Shown here one piece after another: positions 21,614 to 29,853 of a stretch of DNA of 34,678 nucleotides (positions within the stretch are counted from its first letter, which is position 1; each line of letters starts with the position of its first letter). The stretch is taken from positions 1 through 34,678 of the IMG/VR virus record IMGVR_UViG_3300031707_000090; one strand, written 5' to 3'. Under the pieces are notes generated by a model that did not search any database, was not told the origin of the DNA, and worked only from the letters and a program-made list of their open reading frames with translations. Source of the DNA: a virus. The position numbers and the translations under genes are program-made.

Positions 21614-21639
21614 GGCGGGACCTCTAACGGGGTCCCGCC
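21614..21639. terminator. GC hairpin downstream of the zinc-finger gene
   Basis: GGCGGGACC (21614-21622) pairs perfectly with GGTCCCGCC (21631-21639) around an 8-nt loop. There is no T-run on the plus side; on the minus strand CAGATTTTC follows. It may act as a weak bidirectional terminator together with the stronger one at 21695. Confidence 0.45.
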
Positions 21640-21694
21640 ATTCCGCTCCTCGTGCGTCGAGGGGCGAAATGGAAACCCCAGATATTTAAAGTAA

Positions 21695-21720
21695 GGGGGC
21701 GAGAGATCGCCCCCTTTTTT
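21695..21720 (+). terminator. Strong intrinsic terminator
   Basis: GGGGGCGA (21695-21702), a GAGA loop and TCGCCCCC (21707-21714) are followed by six T. This is a textbook rho-independent terminator for the plus-strand gene. It lies between two convergent transcription units and may also slow minus-strand transcription. Confidence 0.85.
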
Positions 21721-21729
21721 GCCTTAGCG

Positions 21730-22494
21730 TCAGTCTCCGAGGACTTTTTTTATCGTCGCGTCGGTCTTCTGGAAGACGTCGAGGCTCTTCACGGGGATCG
21801 AGACGAGCCCCGTCCTGCGGTTGATCGAGTACTCCGCGCGGAGCGACCCCTTGTCATGGAGGGTCGAGACGTCGAGGCGCACCTGTGACGGTCCCGGGAC
21901 GCCGAGAGTGGTCATGGGGATCTCTTTCGTGATCTCCCCAAGGACCCGCTTCAGGCGCTCCCTGGCCTTGTTGGTCCCCATCTCCTCCTCGAGCTGCGCC
22001 TTGACGTAGAACCCCCGGCCGCCGGAGTAGATCGTGCGGACCCCCTTCACGTCGGGCTCCTGGCGGAGCCGGTGCGCGACGAGCTTGGTGATCTCCTTCG
22101 TTTTGTCCCAGGGGACGTTGCCCTTCGGGTCCACGTCCACATACAGGTGGTCCACGTTCTCCCCGTGGACTGGGTGGAACTCGACCGTGTGCTGGCTCAC
22201 CCAGTTCATGTAGTCCGAAGGGTCGCCGGGGCCCTTGGCGCCCTCCTCGATCACGATCTCTTTCCCTTCGGGGGTCTTCCGGCGGACTACCGGTTCGGCG
22301 TGCTGTTGGACCAGCATCACCGGGCGGCCAGAGAGCTGAGGCAGGAGGCGCTTTCTCGTCTTAGGATGCAGATAGTAGTCCTGGATCTGGGATTTGGTGA
22401 GCTTCGCGTGTTCGCCCTCGACCAGGACCTCGTCGGGATCTCCCGCCGCGGCCTTGATGAGCTCCGACAGGAAGCCGGCCAGGAACTCGTCCAT
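21730..22494 (-). CDS. LigD-type polymerase/primase domain protein
   Basis: This 254-aa protein matches the polymerase (archaeo-eukaryotic primase fold) module of LigD, which adds nucleotides during end joining. Visible landmarks are LTKSQIQDYYLHPKTRKRLL with LSGRPVMLVQ, the catalytic DVD in HLYVDVDPKG, YSGGRGFYV, the third acidic motif in QVRLDV, and LRAEYSINRRTGLVSIPV. In LigD the second motif is normally SGGKGLHV; here the His is replaced by Tyr, a substitution that may reduce activity. The first about 20 residues are extra. It is encoded alone; the ATG overlaps the upstream stop (TGATG). Together with the phosphoesterase gene at 17934 it forms a split LigD pair. No Ku or ATP-dependent ligase is in the window. 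Confidence 0.85.
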   Translation of the reverse strand: MDEFLAGFLSELIKAAAGDPDEVLVEGEHAKLTKSQIQDYYLHPKTRKRLLPQLSGRPVMLVQQHAEPVVRRKTPEGKEIVIEEGAKGPGDPSDYMNWVSQHTVEFHPVHGENVDHLYVDVDPKGNVPWDKTKEITKLVAHRLRQEPDVKGVRTIYSGGRGFYVKAQLEEEMGTNKARERLKRVLGEITKEIPMTTLGVPGPSQVRLDVSTLHDKGSLRAEYSINRRTGLVSIPVKSLDVFQKTDATIKKVLGD

Positions 22495-24581
22495 CAGAGG
22501 ACCGATTCGCTCACATCAAACCAAAAGCTTGGCGACACGAGCGTCCCCGTGCCGGGGATCTCGAGGACGACCTGCGCGGAGAGCCTCCGGGCGACCTCCG
22601 TGTCCGACGCGGTGAGCTTCACGCGCGCCTGGCCCGTGCGCCCGTCGACGACTTCTCCCGTCCGGTCGATGATGAGGACGGGGCTCGCCAGGTTGATCTT
22701 CGCCTTGAAGAAGACGGCGGCCCCCGAGATGTCGATCGGGAACCGGCGGTCCGCGTCGTAGACGACGATGTCGATGGCCGGCGTGGACCCCTTCGGCGTG
22801 GTCTGGGTCGAGACGTCGACGATGATCGACTCCAGGCAGATGCCGCGCTGCCCCTGGACGCCCGCCCGGACGACGTGGACGTCCTTCTGGATGTCGTTGA
22901 GGCGCTCGAAGATGAACCCGCCGATGGTTCTCGGGTCGGGGAAGCTCCCCGCCGGGGCGCTCATGACGGGGTCGGCCCGGTTGATGAGCTCCGTCACCAT
23001 CGTGTGGATTTCCTGCACCAGGCGCCCGTCCGCGGGCGGCGGCACCACCACGAAGTGGTCCGTGTAGGGCGGGGAGTCCTTCACGATGAAGGTCATGGCC
23101 CCGTCGGTGTCCGGAGGGAAGGTCACCGCGGCGAACCAGTTCTGACCGTCCGAATCGAAGGACGGCTGGATGTAGTCCCCGTTGTCCGCCACGAAGGACG
23201 TCCCGTTGAACCACTTCCCGTCGAGGTCCCGCTTGAGGCGGAACACCGGGAAGACGGTCGGGGAGGGCGGGACGACGACCCCGAGGGCGTCGTACACTTT
23301 CACCTTGAACCGGGTCATCATCCCCGCGAAGGCGTACGGAGCCGTCAGGAACTGCGTGGTGAACCCGACGGGAAGGTTCCGGGGCTGGGAGTTGACCGCC
23401 GTGTTGACGACCTGGATCCCGTTCACCGACTTCACGGTGCAGGGCTCCCCGAGGGGGTTCGCCGCCCCGGCTCCGGCCGTGACGGAGAAGCTGCCGTCCG
23501 CGTTCGGGACCACCGTCCCCACCGGGACCAGGGGAACCGCGTCCAGGAAGCACTGGACTTCCGTGGCGTCGAAGACGAACCCGGGCCGGCCGGTGAAGGT
23601 GATCGACCCGTCCGTCTTGACGTAGACGTCCAGCTTGTTCGGATCCACGACCGGGACGATGGGCACCGGGAGGACGTTGATCCGGGTGAGCTTGACGTGG
23701 TGGTACCCGAGGGGGTCCCCCTGGAACGTCCCGATGCTCGTCCCCGCAGTGGTCGAGATCGTCGTCCCGTTCGCGCGGCTCACGATCCGGGTCTTCGTCC
23801 CGGCGAAGGCGAACGTGCCGTCGTCCACGAGGACGAGGTCGTTGGCGTTGGTGAAGGTCACGACGTCGATGACGCCTCCGGGCGCGAGCGGCTCGTAGAA
23901 GGCGTCGAAGGCGTTGACCGAGATCGACTCGTTGTACCGGAAGATGCCCCCGTGGAGGGTCGCGGCGAAGATGCAGCCGGCGTTGTCCGCGCCCACCGCG
24001 ACGACCGGGACATCCTCGGCCGCCTCGAGCATGAGCGGAGTGAAGGTCCCCGTGCCCGCGGGCTCGAACTTCACCAGGGCCGGCAGGTACCTCCGGGTCG
24101 GGTCGATGAACGCCCCGAACCAGATCGTCCCTGAGAGGGACGAGGCGATCTGGGAGGTGAACATCCCGTCGATGTACCCGGGGATCACGACCGAGAGGTC
24201 GAAGCTTCGGTTGAGGACCTTCGTGGCCTTCGGGATCTCGTAGAGGATCCCGCGGGAGGTCGATAGGGCGTACATCGTGAGGCCGCCCGTCTGCGGGACG
24301 ATGACGTTCGCCGCGGTTCCCAGGACCTCGTTCATGTGGAGACCGATGGACCCGGAGCGGACCTCGATGTTCAGGGTGTCCGAGAAGGTGAGCCAGACGT
24401 TGTTGTCGAGGTCCAGGACGGCGTGGTTGGCGTAGACGTAGGTCCCGGTCGTCGGTTCCTGACGGGTCTGTTGGCTCCAGACGAGCGCGTTCAGGGGGTC
24501 CCGCTTCTCCAGGATCCCGTCGTCCTTGAGCAGGTAGAAGTTCCCCTGCTCGTCGATCGCCTGCGAAACGATTCTGGCCAT
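22494..24581 (-). CDS. Large beta-rich structural protein, tail-fibre or baseplate type, 695 aa
   Basis: The N-terminal about 280 residues have the periodic strand pattern of a beta-propeller, with repeated motifs such as GNFYLLKDDG, NNVWLTFSDT and GCIFAATLHGGIF. The middle part looks Ig-like (KLDVYVKTDGSITFTG). The C-terminus (VFFKAKINLASPVLIIDRTG to VVLEIPGTG) resembles the N-terminal domain of phage baseplate BppU-type proteins. It is probably a virion protein in host contact. The ATG at 24581 is exactly two codons after the TAG that ends the 24585 gene, in the same frame, so amber read-through would fuse the two. Its own ribosome-binding site is weak. Confidence 0.7.
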   Translation of the reverse strand: MARIVSQAIDEQGNFYLLKDDGILEKRDPLNALVWSQQTRQEPTTGTYVYANHAVLDLDNNVWLTFSDTLNIEVRSGSIGLHMNEVLGTAANVIVPQTGGLTMYALSTSRGILYEIPKATKVLNRSFDLSVVIPGYIDGMFTSQIASSLSGTIWFGAFIDPTRRYLPALVKFEPAGTGTFTPLMLEAAEDVPVVAVGADNAGCIFAATLHGGIFRYNESISVNAFDAFYEPLAPGGVIDVVTFTNANDLVLVDDGTFAFAGTKTRIVSRANGTTISTTAGTSIGTFQGDPLGYHHVKLTRINVLPVPIVPVVDPNKLDVYVKTDGSITFTGRPGFVFDATEVQCFLDAVPLVPVGTVVPNADGSFSVTAGAGAANPLGEPCTVKSVNGIQVVNTAVNSQPRNLPVGFTTQFLTAPYAFAGMMTRFKVKVYDALGVVVPPSPTVFPVFRLKRDLDGKWFNGTSFVADNGDYIQPSFDSDGQNWFAAVTFPPDTDGAMTFIVKDSPPYTDHFVVVPPPADGRLVQEIHTMVTELINRADPVMSAPAGSFPDPRTIGGFIFERLNDIQKDVHVVRAGVQGQRGICLESIIVDVSTQTTPKGSTPAIDIVVYDADRRFPIDISGAAVFFKAKINLASPVLIIDRTGEVVDGRTGQARVKLTASDTEVARRLSAQVVLEIPGTGTLVSPSFWFDVSESVL

Positions 24582-24584
24582 GGC

Positions 24585-24791
24585 CTATCCGATCGTTCCC
24601 GTGAGGATGGGGTTCGCCGGGTTGGTCACATCATACACGTAAAGGACGTCCCCGTTCGCCACCGTCATGGTCTTCACGGCCTGGGTGTCGAACTGGCGGG
24701 GCCGGCTGAGCACCGTGTTGGGGTTGATGTCCAGTCCTCCCCGGACGTAGAAGAGCCTGGGGTCCACCACGAGTTCGTTGTAGTCGGGCAT
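24585..24791 (-). CDS. Small beta-rich protein, 68 aa, ending at an in-frame TAG
   Basis: The ATG overlaps the upstream stop. The C-terminal segment NGDVLYVYDVTNPANPILTG matches the LVIVD-type beta-propeller repeat pattern (a strand, then D-V-x-N-P-x-x-P). The following gene begins, after TAG and one Ala codon, with more strands of the same style. It may therefore be the first blade of the 22494 protein, separated by a suppressible amber codon. As an independent gene it would be a tiny structural protein. Which is true cannot be told from sequence alone. Confidence 0.6.
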   Translation of the reverse strand: MPDYNELVVDPRLFYVRGGLDINPNTVLSRPRQFDTQAVKTMTVANGDVLYVYDVTNPANPILTGTIG

Positions 24792-25447
24792 CAGACGGCG
24801 CTCCCCAGGGTCGTGATGGGCTCGATCACGTTGAAGGAGCTGGCGCCGACCACGAAGACGGCGTCCACCAGGTAGATCCGGTTCGGCACCAGGTTGACGT
24901 TCGGGAAGATCTTCCGGTGGAGCCCGGTGGTGGACGTCGAGGTCCCCGAGAACTGGATCCGCCCCAACTCGTCCTTGACCGTGAAGGTCGCCGACGTCGC
25001 CGGCAGGAGGCCTGAAACGGCGTTCTTGACTCCCGCCACGATGGTCAGGGTGCGGTTGGTCTGGTCGAAGACCGCCTGGCTGAATCCGTTGATGATCGTC
25101 GTCGTCCCGGCCCCGGCCGTCTGGAAGCTGATCGGGTCGTCGTAGATGAACGGCGCCGAACCCACGGATTCGTAGATGACGATGACGTCGGAGTCCGTGA
25201 CGATCGAGGTGCTGTTCCACAGGTAGAAGTAGATCGCCGGGTAGCTCCCCCATTCGGTCAGGGTGACCGTCGGGGTCACGACGGACCCGAACGGCTTGAA
25301 GGTGTTGTCCGAGAAGTCGAAGGCGTAGTTCGTCCAGGGCACGATGATCCTGGCGGTGACCACGAGGCCGCTCACGGGGCCCTCGCGGTCGATCGTGAGG
25401 ATGAGGGGGACCTGGGAGGTTCCTACGGGATATGTTCTCTGGCTCAT
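24791..25447 (-). CDS. Beta-rich structural protein, 218 aa
   Basis: Not recognised by name. It consists of repeated beta strands rich in Thr, Ser and Val (VSGLVVTARIIVPWTNYAF, ATFTVKDELGRIQFSGTST), which looks like two Ig-like or similar sandwich domains. No signal peptide is visible. The position in a run of overlapping structural genes supports a virion role. The gene starts at ATG 25447, overlapping the stop of the upstream gene, and ends in TGATG with the next. Confidence 0.65.
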   Translation of the reverse strand: MSQRTYPVGTSQVPLILTIDREGPVSGLVVTARIIVPWTNYAFDFSDNTFKPFGSVVTPTVTLTEWGSYPAIYFYLWNSTSIVTDSDVIVIYESVGSAPFIYDDPISFQTAGAGTTTIINGFSQAVFDQTNRTLTIVAGVKNAVSGLLPATSATFTVKDELGRIQFSGTSTSTTGLHRKIFPNVNLVPNRIYLVDAVFVVGASSFNVIEPITTLGSAV

Positions 25448-25821
25448 GTCAGGACCGTCGCATCCGTGTCAACCTTGATCAGGATGTCCGTGGTCGTGAG
25501 GGCGATCCCCAGCTCCTGGACCATCTCTCCAGGGTTGACGGGCGCCACCTGGCTGATCCCGCCGGTGGTCGTGGACAGGAAGACCGGCTGGGCCGGGGTG
25601 AGGCCGGAGAAACCCGTCATGATCCGGTCCGTCCGGACCCGGACGTTGGCTCCGGCGATCTGGACGGCGAACCCGATGGCCGAGTGCGGAGTCGGCGAGG
25701 CGGCCGTCGCCTGGAAGACGGTGTTCGCCGCGCCGACGTAAACCGCGTCCAACAGGTTCACCGCGGGATCGCGCGTCAGGAAGAGGTCGTTGTCGGCGTC
25801 GTTCAGTCGGACCGTGGCCAT
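25444..25821 (-). CDS. Structural protein with a PVFLS-type beta domain, 125 aa
   Basis: A compact beta-rich protein with AVYVGAANTVFQATA, LTPAQPVFLSTTTGGISQ and LGIALTTTDILIKVDTD. The last portion is clearly related to the N-terminal part of the 27999 gene product (LTPGAAYCLSQSSAGEITA and GVARSATTLDIAIQVDA). The pattern is common in phage virion decoration and fibre-attachment proteins. The ATG follows the TAG of the upstream gene directly and in frame. Confidence 0.65.
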   Translation of the reverse strand: MATVRLNDADNDLFLTRDPAVNLLDAVYVGAANTVFQATAASPTPHSAIGFAVQIAGANVRVRTDRIMTGFSGLTPAQPVFLSTTTGGISQVAPVNPGEMVQELGIALTTTDILIKVDTDATVLT

Positions 25822-26106
25822 CTACGTTCTCGCTTTCGCTATGGGCGGCCGTTCCAGGTTGGGGTCGAACACCATGCTCTTGATCTGCTGGAAGCTCCAA
25901 AGGAGCTTGGAGGCCGAGATCTGGTCGTCGTGGTTGTAGAAGCTCAGGGCCGTCTTTTGGGTGCCGCCTTCGTCGTTGGTGAAGACGAATACGGTCTTGT
26001 TGGCCTCGTTCTTCCGGACGTCCGTGATCTTCACCTCTCTGGCGTGGAGGTACGCCGCCAGTTCGATGTCCTTGGTCGCGAACGTCCGTCCGTTGGTTTC
26101 ACTCAT
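25822..26106 (-). CDS. Small hypothetical protein, 94 aa
   Basis: No experimentally characterised family was recognised. It starts with a polar segment, then FATKDIELAAYLHAREVKI, an alpha-plus-strand layout, a strand KTVFVFTND and a C-terminal helix with Lys and Trp (SASKLLWSFQQIKSMVF). Short proteins with a similar beginning (F-x-T-x-D, then A-x-Y-L) are common in phage structural regions, where they follow tail genes. It ends in TAG directly before, and in frame with, the next ATG, and starts in an ATGA overlap with the upstream gene. Confidence 0.6.
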   Translation of the reverse strand: MSETNGRTFATKDIELAAYLHAREVKITDVRKNEANKTVFVFTNDEGGTQKTALSFYNHDDQISASKLLWSFQQIKSMVFDPNLERPPIAKART

Positions 26107-26597
26107 GGCAGATACGTGAAGACCTGGAAAGCAGGCCTCAGCGTGTCGTTGAACACCACGATGGTCTCCTGGCCGGGGGCTACCCCGGTGGCGATCCTGA
26201 ACTGCCCCGCCCCCGAGACGAGCGCCGTCTGGAGGATGTTGAAGAAGGCCGACCGGTTCGCCTGGCTGAACGACTGGTTGGGCTGCCTGGCGGACAGGAG
26301 GACCGCCTCGTTGTCCGCGGGGGTCCCCTTGAGGGCGTTGGTCTCCCCGTCGCGCTTGGTGAAGACCACCGTCTGGACGGTCGAACGGCCGACCGACGTG
26401 GCGCTGTCCACCTGGAGGTAGTCCTTGTCGACCAGGTTCGAGGTGGCCAGGTCCACCCTCTTGCCGAAGATGCCCTGGAAGGGCTCCACGTCCCGACTGA
26501 CGATGGCGTACCCGGCCGGCACCGGGGAAGGGGAATTCATGCCGGCCATCAGGATCCGGCCCGTGGTCGTGTTGTAGAGGACGTTGACGTTCACCAT
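26103..26597 (-). CDS. Hypothetical structural protein, 164 aa
   Basis: Not recognised. The N-terminal strands (MVNVNVLYNTTTGRILM) lead into a loop-rich body with VDKDYLQVDSATSVGRSTV and a C-terminal beta part (ETIVVFNDTLRPAFQVFTYL). No enzyme motif is visible. Low charge and strand periodicity resemble the neighbouring tail-type proteins. It follows the peptidase-like gene by 44 nt with no strong promoter in the gap. Confidence 0.6.
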   Translation of the reverse strand: MVNVNVLYNTTTGRILMAGMNSPSPVPAGYAIVSRDVEPFQGIFGKRVDLATSNLVDKDYLQVDSATSVGRSTVQTVVFTKRDGETNALKGTPADNEAVLLSARQPNQSFSQANRSAFFNILQTALVSGAGQFRIATGVAPGQETIVVFNDTLRPAFQVFTYLP

Positions 26598-26641
26598 GTC
26601 TGGACCTTCATCCTATCACACAACGACCGTTCCGTTCCCCG

Positions 26642-27163
26642 CTACGATTCAGCCGGAAGCATCCTGAACTTCGGGTGCCCCGAGATCTCCACGAAGAGGT
26701 CCTCCGGGGAGGTCGTGTTCCTGTCCATTTTGTCCCACTTCGCGCCCGGCTCCAGGGCCCTGAGGAAGAGGAGGACCAGCTCCGAGCAGATGATCCCGCC
26801 CTTGGCCGGGTTCGAGATCTTCAGGCCGAAGAGCCGCCTGAAGACGACCACCGGGATGAACCCGAGGAGCTGGAGCCACCCGTAGTGGACCTCGATCTTC
26901 TGGCGGACCTTGGCGATCCCCCGCTCGATCTCCTCGGAGGAGAACCCCACCGGCTCGAAGTAGGCCGTGACGTAGTGGTGGGTGTCGTACTTCTTGGGGA
27001 GGTCGATCAGGACCTCGAAGGTCCCGGCCTCCACCACCAGGGGCTCCGGCTCCACCTGGTACATGATGAACGTGTGGCTCCACTTCGACCCCGTGAACCA
27101 CCGGATGGCCTTGGAGATGAAGTTGCCCTTCTTGGTCGTGAACCCTACCGTTCCTTTCAGCAT
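26642..27163 (-). CDS. Permuted NlpC/P60-like (YiiX-type) cysteine hydrolase, 173 aa
   Basis: The order of catalytic-type motifs fits the permuted papain-like group: His in SKWSHTFIM near residue 28, a strand and Glu-containing loop (LVVEAGTFEVLI), and Cys in GGIICSELVLLF near residue 130. Members hydrolyse amide or ester bonds; in phages they can degrade peptidoglycan peptides or act on lipids. A basic, hydrophobic middle (FIPVVVFRRLFG) could touch membranes. I chose ATG 27163 because GAAAGAG precedes it and the upstream frame is the shadow of the previous gene. Both lysis and tail-entry roles are possible. Confidence 0.6.
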   Translation of the reverse strand: MLKGTVGFTTKKGNFISKAIRWFTGSKWSHTFIMYQVEPEPLVVEAGTFEVLIDLPKKYDTHHYVTAYFEPVGFSSEEIERGIAKVRQKIEVHYGWLQLLGFIPVVVFRRLFGLKISNPAKGGIICSELVLLFLRALEPGAKWDKMDRNTTSPEDLFVEISGHPKFRMLPAES

Positions 27164-27173
27164 GAGCTCTTTC

Positions 27174-27989
27174 CTAATAGAGGTAGGAAAGGTCGCCCCG
27201 TACCCGTACAGCGCTATCTGAGGTGTTCTGGTAACCCGTGCGGATGCACCGACCGGCGGGGAGGTTTCCTCCCTTCTCCGTCTCCTCGCCGAAGCTGTAA
27301 TCGACCCCAGCGACGATCTCGATGGACTCCTGGATGAACCGGCAGACGAGGTTGGCCGCCGCCCCCTGGGCGACATCCGCCTGTAGGGCGGTCATGAGCG
27401 TGATCTCGCAGGTGGACATTCCGCCGCCGACGGGGGTCTCGGCTCCGATCCGCTTGATCCGGTACTCCGTCAGTTCCGACCCTCCCTGGTTCAGGGTCTC
27501 GTCCGTCACGTTGTCGGTCCCGAACGAGAAGTAGAACCCCTCGTCGATGACGCCCCCCATCGCGGTGGCGCGCAGGATCCCGGTGTTGGAGGCGAGCGTG
27601 ATGGTGGTCGCCCCGGCCAGCGCGGCTACCGCCACCTGGGCGATCTGGCCGATCATGCACTTCCCGGCGACGATCTTGTCCCCCGTGGAGAGCTCGGACG
27701 TGCTGAAGTTCACCTGGAGGATGTCCACCCCCAGGGTGAGTTCCGGCGCGACCCAGTCCTTGTGCCGGGTGGAGTTTGCCGGAACGTCGAACGCGATCTG
27801 GACCGCTCCGTAGTGCGCGTTCGTTCCCTGGTCCTGCTTGATGGAGATCGACTCCTCGCTGATCGCGTCGATGACGACGACGTCGGTCCCGGTCGGGGCG
27901 GGATCCGTGGAGAGGCGCCACTCGTACGTGAAGCTGGGAGGCACTTCCCCCGGCTTCAGATATCTGTACTCGACGGCTTTCCTGTCCAT
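27174..27989 (-). CDS. Structural protein, 271 aa
   Basis: Not recognised by name. It is a beta-rich, Thr/Ser/Gly-rich protein with a central Ala/Thr stretch (AVAALAGATTITLASNTG) of the kind found in phage fibre and baseplate proteins and a C-terminal region of alternating strands. The ATG has AGGAG seven nt upstream. The codons between the upstream TAG (27999-28001) and this ATG are in frame with it, so amber read-through would produce a fusion with the 27999 product. It ends in TAG. Confidence 0.65.
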   Translation of the reverse strand: MDRKAVEYRYLKPGEVPPSFTYEWRLSTDPAPTGTDVVVIDAISEESISIKQDQGTNAHYGAVQIAFDVPANSTRHKDWVAPELTLGVDILQVNFSTSELSTGDKIVAGKCMIGQIAQVAVAALAGATTITLASNTGILRATAMGGVIDEGFYFSFGTDNVTDETLNQGGSELTEYRIKRIGAETPVGGGMSTCEITLMTALQADVAQGAAANLVCRFIQESIEIVAGVDYSFGEETEKGGNLPAGRCIRTGYQNTSDSAVRVRGDLSYLY

Positions 27990-27998
27990 TTTGGACTC

Positions 27999-28820
27999 CT
28001 ATGACGTGGCGTAGAAGTCGGCATCGACGCAGACGACGTAGAGCCGTTGGCCGCTGTTTCGGCGGATCTGGCACTCGATGAGCTTGACCCCGCTCGCGGG
28101 GATCGAGCTCAGTGTGGCCGACTTCGTCGTGGCCGATCCCTCGGTGAAGTTGACAGCCCCGAGTTCGACGTTGTCGGTGGCGTTGTAGAGCCGGACATCC
28201 CCGTTGGGGCTGCTTCCTGTGACGTAGGCCCTGGCGTGCAGGTCTCCGGCACGGCTTCCGGCCCCGAGGTGGCTGAAGTCCACGAGAATCTTCTGCCGGA
28301 TCTCGTAGTTGGCGTTGTTGGTGTAGGCCTCCTCCGGGGCGTTGGTCGTACCGGCGTTCGGGATGAAGTGGGCGTCGATCATCCTTCCGGACGCCCCAGA
28401 TCCGATGTAGGTGTCGACCCGGTTCTTGTCGTCGGCGGACATGACCCCGGCGACCGACGCCGTCGCCGTGGCGTCGACCTGGATGGCGATGTCCAGGGTC
28501 GTCGCGGACCGGGCCACCCCGACCATCTGGATCTCGCCGGAGGTCGGACGAGTGGCTGTGATCTCTCCGGCGGACGACTGGGAGAGGCAGTAAGCGGCCC
28601 CAGGCGTCAGGCTCGAGAACCCGTCGAGAATGCCCAGCGAGCAGACAACAACCTCCTCGTTGTTGCCCACGGCGTACGTGGTGAACCCGGCGACCCTCTT
28701 GCGAGACCCGTCGGCGATCGCCAATTCGACTTTGTTTCCGGCCGAGCTGTGACAGACCGCCTTCCGGTCCCCGAGGGCCCCGGACGACGTCGTCAGGAAG
28801 TCACACTCGGCCGTCCTCAT
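27999..28820 (-). CDS. Structural protein with repeated beta modules, 273 aa
   Basis: The first about 115 residues contain the same beta module as the 25444 product (LTPGAAYCLSQSSAGEITA and the following strands). Next come a short linker with MSADDKNRVDTYI, a phrase typical of phage tail-fibre shafts, and a C-terminal jelly-roll-like domain rich in Asn, Ala and Thr. It is most likely a tail-fibre or adhesion component. The start overlaps the upstream gene's stop. It ends at a TAG. Confidence 0.7.
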   Translation of the reverse strand: MRTAECDFLTTSSGALGDRKAVCHSSAGNKVELAIADGSRKRVAGFTTYAVGNNEEVVVCSLGILDGFSSLTPGAAYCLSQSSAGEITATRPTSGEIQMVGVARSATTLDIAIQVDATATASVAGVMSADDKNRVDTYIGSGASGRMIDAHFIPNAGTTNAPEEAYTNNANYEIRQKILVDFSHLGAGSRAGDLHARAYVTGSSPNGDVRLYNATDNVELGAVNFTEGSATTKSATLSSIPASGVKLIECQIRRNSGQRLYVVCVDADFYATS

Positions 28821-29320
28821 AGCACCTCATGCTCCGCGGAGACGACGATCTGCGAAACGCCCACGGCTACGGTATCGCCCGGTTTGTCGATGACGAAATA
28901 AAGCGCGTCCGAGTTGGCTAGGATTCCTGACTTCGAGGGGTTGGCCCCATCCGACACGAGCTGCTGCCGAATGTGGTACGTGTTGCTTCCGGGGTTCCCG
29001 TCCACGGTGTTGCTCATCTGAACCACGGCCAGCTCGTACAGCAGGCCGTCCGCGGCGTGGTACTTCATCAGCCGGACCCTGATGCTGTAGTTGTTCCCGG
29101 CGTCGACCTTGAAGCTTGCCCTGAGGCGCAGCATATTCCGGCTGACGCTGAATATGAGGCCGCGGGCGGTCGCTCCTCCGTCGCCGTGGATCTTGATGAC
29201 GCTGTTCGGGGTCGACTGGATGACCGTCTCCAGGAAGTCCTTCCTGGAGTTATCCATGCCATCCTTGTCGTTGGGAGTCACGATCCCCGCGATGTCAACG
29301 GTTGCCGGGAAATGGCTCAC
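28817..29320 (-). CDS. Tail-fibre-type beta protein, 167 aa
   Basis: The GTG at 29320 overlaps the upstream stop (GTGA); the longer open frame upstream is shadow. A short linker (GIVTPNDKDGMDNSRKDFL) is followed by a beta-sandwich-like domain with LIFSVSRNMLRLRASFKVDAG and YSIRVRLMKYHAADG. This domain resembles the C-terminal part of the 27999 gene product in layout, so the two may be paralogous fibre domains. No catalytic motif is present. Confidence 0.65.
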   Translation of the reverse strand: MSHFPATVDIAGIVTPNDKDGMDNSRKDFLETVIQSTPNSVIKIHGDGGATARGLIFSVSRNMLRLRASFKVDAGNNYSIRVRLMKYHAADGLLYELAVVQMSNTVDGNPGSNTYHIRQQLVSDGANPSKSGILANSDALYFVIDKPGDTVAVGVSQIVVSAEHEVL

Positions 29321-29844
29321 GAGTACTGGACCTCCACGATGACGCTGACGTCCTGAGGATTCCCGCCCTCGGCCTGGTCCACGTCCACCTGGAACTGGTC
29401 GTTCTGGGCGAAGGCCGTGACGTCCATGTTCGTGTGGGCGTCGATGGCGTTGTTGCCCGCGCCGAAGGCCACCGTGGGCCGGTTGGCCTGAGTCGTGAAG
29501 ACGGTCACTTGGTTCTTGTTCACGTCCACAATCGTCGAGCTGCCCGTCCCGGCCACGCGACGGTGGAGCGTGATCCGGAGGATGGTCCCGGCCTGCGGGG
29601 CGACCCACGCGCCATCCAGGAACGTCTGCGCGACGACCTTTCCGGTTCCGACCCACCGCGGGGTGTCCTTGGAGGACGCCGCCGACAGGTTGTCGAGCTT
29701 CGTCTTGTCGGTGGCCGACATGAAACCGGGCGTGACCGTGGTGGCCGCCGAATGCAGGGTCCCGCCGGAGCGACTCCCGTGCTGGGTATCGCTGATGGTC
29801 CCAGTGTGGTTGTCCGAGTCGAGAGCGTGTTCTCGTTCGTGCAA
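29317..29844 (-). CDS. Tail-fibre protein, 175 aa
   Basis: The N-terminal part has the classic phage fibre-shaft pattern: HALDSDNHTGTISDTQHG, GTLHSAATTVTPGFMSATDK and TKLDNL. This is followed by a C-terminal beta domain (GTILRITLHRRVAGTG to VSVIVEVQYS). Such proteins trimerise and bind host receptors. The start is TTG 29844 with AGGGG upstream, after a tandem TAG-GGG-TAA stop of the previous gene. The stop overlaps the next GTG. Confidence 0.75.
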   Translation of the reverse strand: MHEREHALDSDNHTGTISDTQHGSRSGGTLHSAATTVTPGFMSATDKTKLDNLSAASSKDTPRWVGTGKVVAQTFLDGAWVAPQAGTILRITLHRRVAGTGSSTIVDVNKNQVTVFTTQANRPTVAFGAGNNAIDAHTNMDVTAFAQNDQFQVDVDQAEGGNPQDVSVIVEVQYS

Positions 29845-29853
29845 AGTTTACCC

